This document shows, piece by piece, positions 10,701 to 17,500 of a DNA stretch of 32,483 bases; the first letter of the stretch is position 1, and the number at the start of each line of letters is the position of its first letter. The position numbers were made by a program, and so were the translations under genes. The stretch covers positions 1 through 32,483 of the forward strand of contig PLMO01000182.1 in the NCBI GenBank assembly GCA_003142515.1. Direction: 5' to 3'. A model generated the notes under the pieces. It had not been told where the DNA came from. It saw only the letters and a list, made by a program, of their open reading frames with translations, and did not search any database. Source of the stretch: Bacteroidales bacterium (GTDB taxonomy: Bacteria; Bacteroidota; Bacteroidia; Bacteroidales; FEN-979).

Positions 10701-10883
10701 ATTGCAATAGTACATCCATTTTGGAATGTTAGTAATCTTAATTATGATGAAAACTGGTTGGCAAAAACATTTACAGCATTAAGAAAGTATGTCGGTTCAA
10801 CAGGAGGTTCACTAAGTATTATTGACACATTCAATTTACTAAGAAGACCTGGTTGGTGCTATGAGAAATTGATTATTAGATGA
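4755..10883 (+). CDS. druE: DruE-like SF2 helicase with DUF1998-like C-terminus, 2042 aa
   Basis: A very large superfamily 2 helicase. Walker A TSGTGSGKT is at residues 118-126. Motif II reads DELH (385-388) instead of DEAH/DEAD. The second RecA domain has TTTLEVGVDIG from 1297 and the arginine-finger motif QRVGRAGRR at 1326-1334. Cysteine pairs C671/C674 and C829/C831/C832 may form a zinc ribbon inserted between the RecA lobes, and C1583/C1586 begins another. The C-terminus has the DUF1998-type pattern: SYGVRSGYYSAAFLLQR, then C1891, C1895, C1898 followed by YRNMNYHSLLDWRLA. A lysine/glutamate-rich, probably coiled insertion lies at ~255-320. Size, fold order and methylase neighbour fit DruE of Druantia. 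Alternatives are a DISARM-like DrmA/DrmB fusion or another YprA/MrfA-type helicase. It overlaps both neighbours by 4 bases. Confidence 0.85.
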   Translation: MKDPIGSFELIKENFIRYVETAFGTKFPGLEKERNDLLNCDKVLYRKPWIEPLPDYETSGLTINDINTEDLEFALNEEEAKYFKEIVKTGLFPASAKLHKHQAEMLKEALQGNNCIITSGTGSGKTEAFLFPLFAQLSKEFMKWKSANQRSASIDTWWKDSNGLTPAKIVDSTNRCLSPVVRQRNHDIRQAGIRALILYPMNALVEDQMSRLRKALDSDDTREWLDKNGNGNKIYFGRYNGSTPTAGELFTLDGERNDGKIKKLKSELKDLDDEFQNVSEYILTDLLNEEDFKKLKEEKKKEKIKELKSFFQRLDNSSEMRCRFDMQIAPPDILITNFSMLSIMLMRNIDSGIFDETKKWLSCEELPENEKEAEKTNRIFHLIIDELHLYRGTQGTEVAYLLKLVLNRLGLHPHHPQLRILASSASIVADESTEGKKSKKFIEDFFGVDWNRKPFKIIEGKNNAVASLSAGVKKLPINPFLLIAKTYSQTGYDISNPDFISSCEKAASELADTFKITQDGKGVEKLLTVITNPIILIKERMFSPCENYQAVCSIKAEGDESEEHFFANMIFEKPNSEQDLQEALRGLLISRALLDEPQFKSIADNVPDSRKLPRFRFHYFFRNIEGIWASVKPDDIDNLGYKDGERTAGKLYSSSKIHSENGNRILELLYCDNCGTTFFGGSRSIGKNNNWELLPLSPKIEGIPEKTPGKLVDKRTYQEYGIFWAQGNQRFTKHTQRFGRNAGLEADTWNDQTLVNPSDNNDYIAQWIPAILNVKSGDVDTGNKDDKDNPEDWIRGRMFFIFHNGIDVANDLFVRNVGHDTHYALPCICPCCATDYSEKRSRKSTIRSFRTGFAKTSQIFAKELMLQLPDKVDERKLVVFSDSREDAAQVANGIERNHFTDLLRESLLFELHSNILMKNELVNAFDNGDEVTKQKFEKEHQNIFEDINGLVYHSNSPNRQEKENALERLNQIRKRTMSVRDLIDLSPSFNLAPIIKNLVKLGVNPGGLNISIRQKEIANGVWVDWYNLIDYLNEPVWKSQTNLNQFIQQIRNNSFDELSQMFFGQLFYSFESSCFGYLSINPETPSINHFVQSLNISRDLFLDIINSSIRILGDKYKHNYSDFPNRTPFVNFDSLPAPLRRWIRNVAAKNTVDPDDLGNAIYETLFRSGLLDAQRGLLIENLFIKVSTGTNPIWKGTLVNRPHLHSSGGICTFAGTTRDDIVLTELLLSSDNCKNHWDRNYLAFNAITERRKPIRLHCEELTGQTDNQFERQRHFRNIILPKEGNRNVKTIDLLSVTTTLEVGVDIGALQAVMLGNMPPQRFNYQQRVGRAGRRGQAYSVILTFCRGRSHDEFYFANPHKITNDSPPTPFLTMNQDRILKRLLAKEIFRKAYKQTPINVTNDEKSSIHGEFGKIGIAQVNWIDYKSQIITWILKNKEEVEKTVDALITPELQGHRGELINWIYDVNADNALINKSQSVIDNNEISSDDVSQKLAEGGILPMFGMPTTIKNLFHGFNKKFEPLLIDRDQSMAIYEFAPGAQKTKDKAIHTVIGFTSELRDKLSQYGSPNYEGGPFYINKWMVRCKSCGFYKTYTEEEKIQLEAQSYFDVCPNGGDACIGYQPPVMLKAPRAYRTNFSQGEDSKEDSLILLSRPPILAESSGDVDNKTETAKIRNTNLTISDHDVTWRVNTNADNFFTGKLYNTVNRFPFGQRIGYRSQEQWIINDLSGRYSDDNGYSMEAFPVANSQEELIALASNKKTEILRLAPASVQGALNLNMVSTEIPNNITHISAQSYGVRSGYYSAAFLLQRIIADKLDVDPTEIEVADIARKPLNDDTGRFVAEIILTDELPNGSGFVRHLFDNFETILSDSIAPSDDKVYLKKIHSDSHSNSCKDSCYECLKVYRNMNYHSLLDWRLALSMLRTMHDESFVCGADYNFDFIELKDWLSTAIGLRNTFAQSFGYKNNEEENGLPIIKWGANKKNVIAIVHPFWNVSNLNYDENWLAKTFTALRKYVGSTGGSLSIIDTFNLLRRPGWCYEKLIIR

Positions 10884-11953
10884 TGAATAAAGTTGGCGAA
10901 ATAGAATTCAAGAAAATACGGAGAATTTCACCGAGTCAATTTTATTCAATGAAAAATTGTCGTTACAAATCTCTATTGGCGGAAGCAATGAATAAAAAAC
11001 CATTACTTCCAATTTCTCCTAATGCATATTATGGAACTGTATTACACAAATTGCTTGAGCTAATATCAAAGGGTGAAATCATTAATGAAAATGACTTTAA
11101 TAAAACTTTTGAAGAGCAAATTGGATTAATGGAACAAAAATTACTTGAACAGGGTTTTGACTTTTTTGTTCCACTTCAAAAAAAGGTAAAGGACTTTATG
11201 ATGAAAAAGATTCTACTGAAAGAACATTTACACAATTTTTCAGGGCAATCTCAGTCATTAACAAGGGTTAATTATATAGCAGAGAAATGGTACGAATCAA
11301 AAGATAAAACGATAGGTGGAAAGATCGATTTGGTAATTGAGGAAGGCAACAAAATAGAAATATTTGATTTTAAAACAGGAGCAATAACACAAGATTATTT
11401 AGATGATGATGGAGAAGTTTATTCCGATGTAAAAGAAGAATACAAGGATCAACTTAAACTTTATGCTTACATATATTATGAAAACACGGGCAAATTCCCA
11501 ACCAAATTAAGTTTAGTTGACCTAGCAAAGCAAAAATTTGCAGTTCCTTTTTCTCAGAAAGAATGTTATACTGTTTATTTGGAATCAAAAAATTTATTAA
11601 ATACAGTAAATAGTTGCATTGACACAGGGATATTCAAAGCAAATCCTACAGAGTCAAATTGCAAGTTTTGCTTATACAGACCCGCTTGTTCTTTTTACTT
11701 GAACCAGATTGAAATATGTAGCACCTTTAAAGATGTTTCTGGATTTTTGGTGAATACTTTGAAATTTCAAAATGGGAATATCAGTGCATATATAGAATCA
11801 GGGAGGAAAAGATTAACGGTTTCTAATTTACCAGAAGAAATGTTTGATGAGTTAAATGAGAGCCATACGAAAAAACTATATTTTTTCAACCTTAAACGAG
11901 AAACAAAAGACGGATTATATACTGCAACAAAGGCGACAATGATTTATGAATAA
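10880..11953 (+). CDS. Cas4/AddB-like PD-(D/E)XK nuclease with Fe-S cysteines, 357 aa
   Basis: A RecB-family nuclease. After an N-terminal SPSQFYSMKNCRYK segment comes GTVLHKLLE (helix with the conserved His), then GGKIDLVI with D150, the core FDFKTG (D163, K165) and QLKLYAYIYY, the usual Q-x-x-x-Y helix. Cysteines C27, C261, C264 and C270 have the spacing of the four-cysteine iron-sulfur site that staples N- and C-termini in Cas4 and AddB. The expected activity is DNA exonuclease or flap/end processing; this is family knowledge, not shown here. It starts inside the stop of the helicase gene and overlaps the methyltransferase start by 8 bases, so it is part of one operon. It may be the equivalent of DruG or DruF, but I cannot confirm this. 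Confidence 0.85.
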   Translation: MMNKVGEIEFKKIRRISPSQFYSMKNCRYKSLLAEAMNKKPLLPISPNAYYGTVLHKLLELISKGEIINENDFNKTFEEQIGLMEQKLLEQGFDFFVPLQKKVKDFMMKKILLKEHLHNFSGQSQSLTRVNYIAEKWYESKDKTIGGKIDLVIEEGNKIEIFDFKTGAITQDYLDDDGEVYSDVKEEYKDQLKLYAYIYYENTGKFPTKLSLVDLAKQKFAVPFSQKECYTVYLESKNLLNTVNSCIDTGIFKANPTESNCKFCLYRPACSFYLNQIEICSTFKDVSGFLVNTLKFQNGNISAYIESGRKRLTVSNLPEEMFDELNESHTKKLYFFNLKRETKDGLYTATKATMIYE

Positions 11954-13073
11954 TAATAGCAAACATAAAATTCCAATTCTCTCATTTTACTCGGGTGGGG
12001 GGTTTTTAGATATGGGTTTTGAAATGGCAGGATTTGAAATCGTTTGGACAAACGAGTTCGATGTTGTTTTTGCAAAACTTCATTCTGCTGGTATAACATC
12101 TTGGAGAAAGGCAAGAGGTAATGGAATTAAAGCTGAAATATTCAATGTCAAATCTATAATAGAAATAGGCTCTGAAGATATTATAAATGAAGCATTTCCA
12201 CTAGGTAAGCCTGGGGACTTTGGAATAATCGGAGGTCCGCCATGTCAGGACTTCAGTATGAATGGGAGTTTAAAAGGTTTTGATGGCGAGAGGGGAAAAC
12301 TTACAATCCTATTCTATGACAAAATTTTAGATTTAAGACCAACATTTTTCGTAATGGAAAATGTTACTGGATTAACCAAAAGCAACTCGACTAAAGAACA
12401 TTTACAAAAACTATTACAAAAAGTTGAGAAAGAGTATTTTGTTGACCACAAGACATTAAATGCTTTAGACTTTGGTGTACCTCAATTTAGGGAAAGAGTT
12501 TTTTTTGTTGGAATTCGGAAAGATAAAATTGATGAGCAAGTAATAAATCAAAGTCCTTTTGGTCAATGGTTTACATTTCCAGTGAACCCTAAGTATCAAG
12601 ATGCAGCGACAAAATATAAATGGCCAACGTCAGTCCCTTTCGGAAAAAATTTGACTAAGCCGAATGTGTTGCCACTTGAATTATGCGTTGCAAGTTGTTT
12701 AGTCTCCCATCGCGAAATGAAAACAATTCCTAATGCAAATGAATATTTTAAATTGTATAATTCTGAAGAAACGCTAAATGCAATTGATGAGGGGGAAACA
12801 AATAGACCATCGTTTAAACGATTACATCGCTTTAAATTTAGCCCTACAGCTTGTTATGGTAATAATGAAGTCCATTTACACCCATATAAAAACAGGCGTT
12901 TATCAGTGCGTGAAACATTGAGAATACAAGGCGTTCCTGACTCATATGTGCTTCCTCCGGAGTTACCATTAACGAAAAAATTCAAAATGATAGGTAATGG
13001 GGTTCCGGTTCCTCTGGCAAATGCTGTTGCCATTGCGCTTCATTTATTCCTTGAAAAGCAGAACGTGATTTAA
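11946..13073 (+). CDS. DNA (cytosine-5-)-methyltransferase, 375 aa
   Basis: All main C5-methyltransferase motifs are present in order: motif I FYSGGGFLDMGFEMAGF binds S-adenosylmethionine; motif IV GGPPCQDFS carries the catalytic C100; motif VI is ENV at 138-140; motif VIII QFRERVFFVG; then a short target-recognition region; RRLSVRETLRIQG (motif IX); and IGNGVPVPLANAV (motif X). It transfers a methyl group to cytosine C5; the target sequence cannot be predicted. In this operon it would mark host DNA for protection and so could correspond to DruM of Druantia type II. Its GC content matches the other A+T-rich island genes. A 3-base gap separates it from vsr. Confidence 0.95.
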   Translation: MNNNSKHKIPILSFYSGGGFLDMGFEMAGFEIVWTNEFDVVFAKLHSAGITSWRKARGNGIKAEIFNVKSIIEIGSEDIINEAFPLGKPGDFGIIGGPPCQDFSMNGSLKGFDGERGKLTILFYDKILDLRPTFFVMENVTGLTKSNSTKEHLQKLLQKVEKEYFVDHKTLNALDFGVPQFRERVFFVGIRKDKIDEQVINQSPFGQWFTFPVNPKYQDAATKYKWPTSVPFGKNLTKPNVLPLELCVASCLVSHREMKTIPNANEYFKLYNSEETLNAIDEGETNRPSFKRLHRFKFSPTACYGNNEVHLHPYKNRRLSVRETLRIQGVPDSYVLPPELPLTKKFKMIGNGVPVPLANAVAIALHLFLEKQNVI

Positions 13074-13076
13074 CCA

Positions 13077-13484
13077 ATGGACATCTGGACAAAAAAGAAG
13101 AGAAGTGAAGTAATGAGTAGAATTAAAAGTAAGGATACAAAACCTGAACTAATTCTGCGTTCAAGTCTTTTTAAGTTAGGCTTTAGATTTCGAGTTCATC
13201 GCAAAGATCTTCCTGGTAAACCAGATATAGTTTTACCCAAGTATCATACAGTTATTTTCGTTCATGGTTGTTTTTGGCATTATCATGATAATTGCATTGA
13301 AGGCCGCATTCCCTCTACAAATTCATTATTTTGGGAAACGAAGCTTGAAAGAAATATCGCCAATGACATAAAAAATAGTGAGCTGCTTAAATTAAGTAAC
13401 TGGAAAGTGATAGTAGTCTGGGAATGTCAAATAAATAAACATCTTGAAAAGACGATTAATAAAATCATTATGGAGTTAATCTGA
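13077..13484 (+). CDS. vsr: Very short patch repair (Vsr) endonuclease, 135 aa
   Basis: Full-length Vsr. The N-terminus has RSEVMSRIKSKDTKPE; the catalytic region PGKPDIVLP gives D50, followed by H63, C65, W67 and H68 in VHGCFWHYH. C65, H70, C73 and C117 match the structural zinc ligands of E. coli Vsr allowing for a one-residue insertion. Vsr nicks at T:G mismatches produced when 5-methylcytosine deaminates and starts short-patch repair. It follows the cytosine methyltransferase by 3 bases, the classical dcm-vsr pairing, and is the last gene of the five-gene operon. Confidence 0.95.
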   Translation: MDIWTKKKRSEVMSRIKSKDTKPELILRSSLFKLGFRFRVHRKDLPGKPDIVLPKYHTVIFVHGCFWHYHDNCIEGRIPSTNSLFWETKLERNIANDIKNSELLKLSNWKVIVVWECQINKHLEKTINKIIMELI

Positions 13485-13578
13485 TTAAAGTAATTAATGC
13501 TCATAGAAGCATCATTGTATTCGTGACTTTTAAGATCGGATTTGGTGATTGTATATTCCGGAGCATAGTGATGGTAAA

Positions 13579-13586
13579 TATATTTG
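13579..13586 (+). promoter_or_regulatory. Candidate -7 element upstream of the Hachiman-like pair
   Basis: TATATTTG is an exact TAnnTTTG match in the 132-base gap after vsr, about 30 bases before the next start codon. The nearest upstream TTG is 27 bases away, too far for the consensus. It suggests that the following two genes have their own transcript. Confidence 0.35.
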
Positions 13587-13616
13587 ACGATATTAATACA
13601 ATGTAAATGATTTTAT

Positions 13617-14525
13617 ATGATTCTAACAAAACGTCTTCGACAAAATCTAATTGAAAAATGGTTAGTGATTCAAACACCAATATCTCCATCAAGCCGATAC
13701 AGGTTAAGGGTTTGGAAAGAAAATCACAATGAATTTGATGCTATCAAAGAGGATTTGATAGAGTATTTTGAATCTGCATTTGCGGATGCAAAAGAAAGAC
13801 TTCATAAAGGATTTGACATTTCATTATCACCTTTTAAGGATACAATTCTTGATCCTGCAGCAAATTATCCTACAATGTTACACCGCAATACACTTCTAGG
13901 ATATTTCGGGGAGACTCTTTCAGTAATTGCCGTCGAACATTGGGGAGCACTTGGGTTGAGTGATTGGCAAGTCCCCTTTATGCTTTTTAGGATGCATGAA
14001 ATCGAATTTCAACATCTTGAAACAATAAACGAAAGAATAATTGCTGGGATAAATGTTGATCCCGATGATGTTGCAGAAATACGTCCTGGACGAACTGGAG
14101 ATGATGCAATTGTTTTTCGAATCGATGATAAGAATATAATCACGGACGTTCTAACCTTGGAAGCAAAGTGTCTATCAGCAAATAATAATACAAAAATCAA
14201 AGAAGCGCATGAAAAGCTTGTTAATAGTGTCAGAAGGCCGACTAGCATACATGAACTTATTGAAATACTTCATGATTATAATTCGAAGGAAGCTAAACAA
14301 TGGCAAGAGTCGCTTCTTCATTTGTGGTCAAATGGTTATATAAACGCGAACAGACATGATGGGGTTTGTTATGCTTGCGCTGAGACCCCAAAGAAAAAAA
14401 CTTCTTGGTTAGACCCAGATAAGCCCCATCCTGCATACACTTTGAAAAGAAATCTTGAGTGCATGGAATTCCATCTCCAAGATCTGAAGATAACTATTGA
14501 TGCAATATTTAAGAGGGAGAAATAA
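13617..14525 (+). CDS. hamA: HamA-like (DUF1837-type) nuclease component, 302 aa
   Basis: The central part has GYFGETLSVIAVEHWG with E99, then DWQVPFMLFRMHEIEFQ, then GRTGDDAIVFRID with D162/D163, and finally LEAKCLS with E182 and K184. This E...D...ExK layout is that of a PD-(D/E)XK-type nuclease and fits HamA of Hachiman, in which HamA is the nuclease partner of a helicase. Its length and the 1-base TAATG overlap with a ~1200-aa helicase gene support that. The start is uncertain: the first ~35 residues look less natural than an overlapping reading in another frame from 13659, so the true N-terminus may differ. The DUF1837/HamA name comes from pattern memory and needs a profile search. Confidence 0.7.
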   Translation: MILTKRLRQNLIEKWLVIQTPISPSSRYRLRVWKENHNEFDAIKEDLIEYFESAFADAKERLHKGFDISLSPFKDTILDPAANYPTMLHRNTLLGYFGETLSVIAVEHWGALGLSDWQVPFMLFRMHEIEFQHLETINERIIAGINVDPDDVAEIRPGRTGDDAIVFRIDDKNIITDVLTLEAKCLSANNNTKIKEAHEKLVNSVRRPTSIHELIEILHDYNSKEAKQWQESLLHLWSNGYINANRHDGVCYACAETPKKKTSWLDPDKPHPAYTLKRNLECMEFHLQDLKITIDAIFKREK

Positions 14526-17500
14526 TGATAACCGAAAAAATATTCACTAATTCAAAGGAGGTCCGTGAAAAAGCTGCAAATAAAACTTTGACCGAAGGAC
14601 AAGCTCGTTTATACAGCCAAAGCCTACGAAAGAGCTTAAGACAGGATGGCTTAAAAAGTTTTCGTCCTGAAGAAGAGTTGAAGGACCTTGACGAAGCACT
14701 GTTACTAATCCAATGTGCTCTTATTGAACGGCGTTTTAATCCTAATGGTAGTTGGCGAGATGGAATTAAAAGAGCTGCGGAAATCATGGAGTGGCTGTCC
14801 AAACTCAATTCATCTCAACTTGAATCTCCATTAGTTCTTCTTTCCGCTGCAGCCTATCAGTTAGCCAATTATCCAGCAATGGCTCTTGGACAACTAAGAA
14901 CCATTCGAGAAGATCAATTAACTTCATTAATTCTGTCAACATTTTTAACCGCTAATTTTCCGGCAACTTTAACAGCAATTCAAAAATTTTGGCAACAATA
15001 TTATTTTCAACTTAATACTGGACAGATTTTTAAAGATAATATTACTTGCAGCATCTTTTATGAGGTAATAAGATGTTTGGGAGTGGTCTGTACCTATTTT
15101 CGACAGGGAAATGAAGATTTGAGAACCCTAGCGAACGATGCTATAGATAAATTTATATGTCATACTGATTCATTGATATATTCTCGAGATCCTTATTCAT
15201 TCCTACTTAGTACACTTACTTCAGCAAGTTGTTCACATTTTAATGAAGTTTGTCTCTGGCAACATATTTTAAAGTTGGGAGATAAATCTGATGATTCTCT
15301 AAATGGCGCGCTGATTCAATTTGCAAAAGCCTCATTCAACAATCGACGCTCTCTAATTTGGCCGTCGCAATTTTCTGGTATTAAACAACTTCCCTCCAAA
15401 GAATCATTTGTTCTTTGTACTCCTACAGGGTCAGGAAAAACCACAGTAGCTACAATTGCATTATTACAGGCACTTTTTTCTGAACTTCACCCTGGGTTAG
15501 GTATAAGACCAGAAAATAATCAAGGAAATTTAGCGCTTTACCTAGTTCCATCAAGAGCTCTGGCATCAGAAGTGGAAGCAAGACTACTTCAGGATTTTAA
15601 GGGTGTGTCAAAAACTCCAGTTATTATTACCGGATTATATGGTGGTATAGATTGGGGACCAACCGATGCCTGGGTCCAATCAGATAATCCTACTATTGTG
15701 GTTTGTACTTTTGAAAAAGCCGATGCTTTATTAAGATACTTAGGGGTATTATTTCTTCATCGAGTTCGGTTAATAGTCATTGATGAAGCCCATATGGTGG
15801 AGCAAGATTTAACTAGGCTACCTGATCTTATCTCAGGAACATCTAGGTCACTTCGTCTCGAACAGTTAGGTGTACGTATACTTCGAGCACAATCAGAGTA
15901 TAAATTTAGGATTATTGCTTTATCAGCAGTGGCAGCAAATGCTGCACCTGCAATGTCACGCTGGATATCTAGTAACCCTGAAGCTTTACCTGCTACATCG
16001 TCATATCGTAGCACAAGACAAATGATTGGTCAACTGGAAGTTAGTTCTGCAGGTAACTATATGATCAGGTACAAGCTAATGGATACTTGCTCTTTAAAAT
16101 TTGATGATGAAGTAAGAGCTGATACACCGTATGTTTCTGATCCAATTCCTAAATTATCTGGAGGCGTCGACAATACAGCAGGGCCTGAAGTTTCAATGCG
16201 TGCTCCGACTTTATGGGCAGCCTTACATCTTGCAGCTGAGCAAGATGATGGCACGCGGCCTTCAGTATTAATATCCATAACTTCAAGTATTGAGAATTTT
16301 ATAGCAACTTGTGCAGAATTGATGGATGAATGGTCTAAGTCTCCTTTGCCAAATTACCGGCATCTAGATAATTCAGATGAATTGTGGAATAAAACTCTTT
16401 CAATCATTGCAGATTATTTTTCTATTGAATCTATTGAATATAGGCTTATTCTGCATGGTATTGCTGTTCACCATGGAAAAATGCCTGGACTTTTAGCACG
16501 TAGAATAAAAAATCTGATAAACCGTGGAGATTTACGAGTTATCATTGCAACTTCAACACTTTCTGAAGGTGTTAATATTCCTGTTACGTACCTTTTAATC
16601 CCAAGTTTATGGAGAGGACCTGTCGAGATGAGTCTTCAAGAATTTACAAATCTTTCCGGACGTGCTGGTAGACCAGGAGTTTCTACAGAAGGTAGCACAC
16701 TTGTCGTCCTTCCAGAAAGGAAATGGAAAACTTATTATGGCCGTCGAGTACCTGAGTTCAACCGCCAATGGGAACGGTTTGAGGAAATTATTAGTGAGCT
16801 TGTCCAAGTTAATAATACACAAGTTCAAGATATTTCTGAAAGCACACCCAAGAGTCCACTTGCTTACCTCCTGATAACATTGAAAGATGCTTGGTCAAAG
16901 TTAACTGGTGATGAAAGAGATTCTGAATTCTACTTGTGGTTAGAAAAAACAGCCATATCTGAAATTGCCGAGAATGAAGATGAAGAAAAAGCCTATTCAT
17001 TGCTCGATACTTTAGACACAATACTCATAGCTTCAATTCAGGAAGTCGAGGAATTGGAACAAAGAGAACTTGAACCTGACCAAATTGAAACGGAACTTAA
17101 AGTAATTTGGCAAAAAACTTATGCGTATGCAACGCTTATAGAGGAGCAACAATTATCGGAAATTTGGCTTAAGAGAGGAAATGTAATAAAGAAGAAGTAT
17201 CCTGACTCACAGAATCGACGACAAATTTATCGTTCAAGTCTATCACCTGGGTCTGCAACAGTTCTATTTAAAATTGAAGATGAAGTAAAAACCCTTCTTC
17301 TGCATGGTGTTGATTATGCAGTTTGGGAAAACGAAAAACGATTTGAGTTCATTTGTGATGTTATTGCCAAGCTATCTGAGGTACCCTCTTTCAGCATTGG
17401 TACAAACTTAGGTCGAATTAGAAATTTTACAGGTTGGAAAGAAATATTGCGATGGTGGCTGTTAAAGGATTCCATTAAAGATCAACCCACTCCAAAAAAG

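Noticed and set aside
4755-10883. DISARM system
   Set aside because: The helicase and DUF1998-like parts are in one 2042-aa chain and no DrmC-like phospholipase D gene is present; Druantia fits better, though an alignment would be decisive.
10880-11953. Cas4 as part of a CRISPR-Cas locus
   Set aside because: No CRISPR array, Cas1, Cas2 or effector gene is in the window; the context is the Druantia-like operon.
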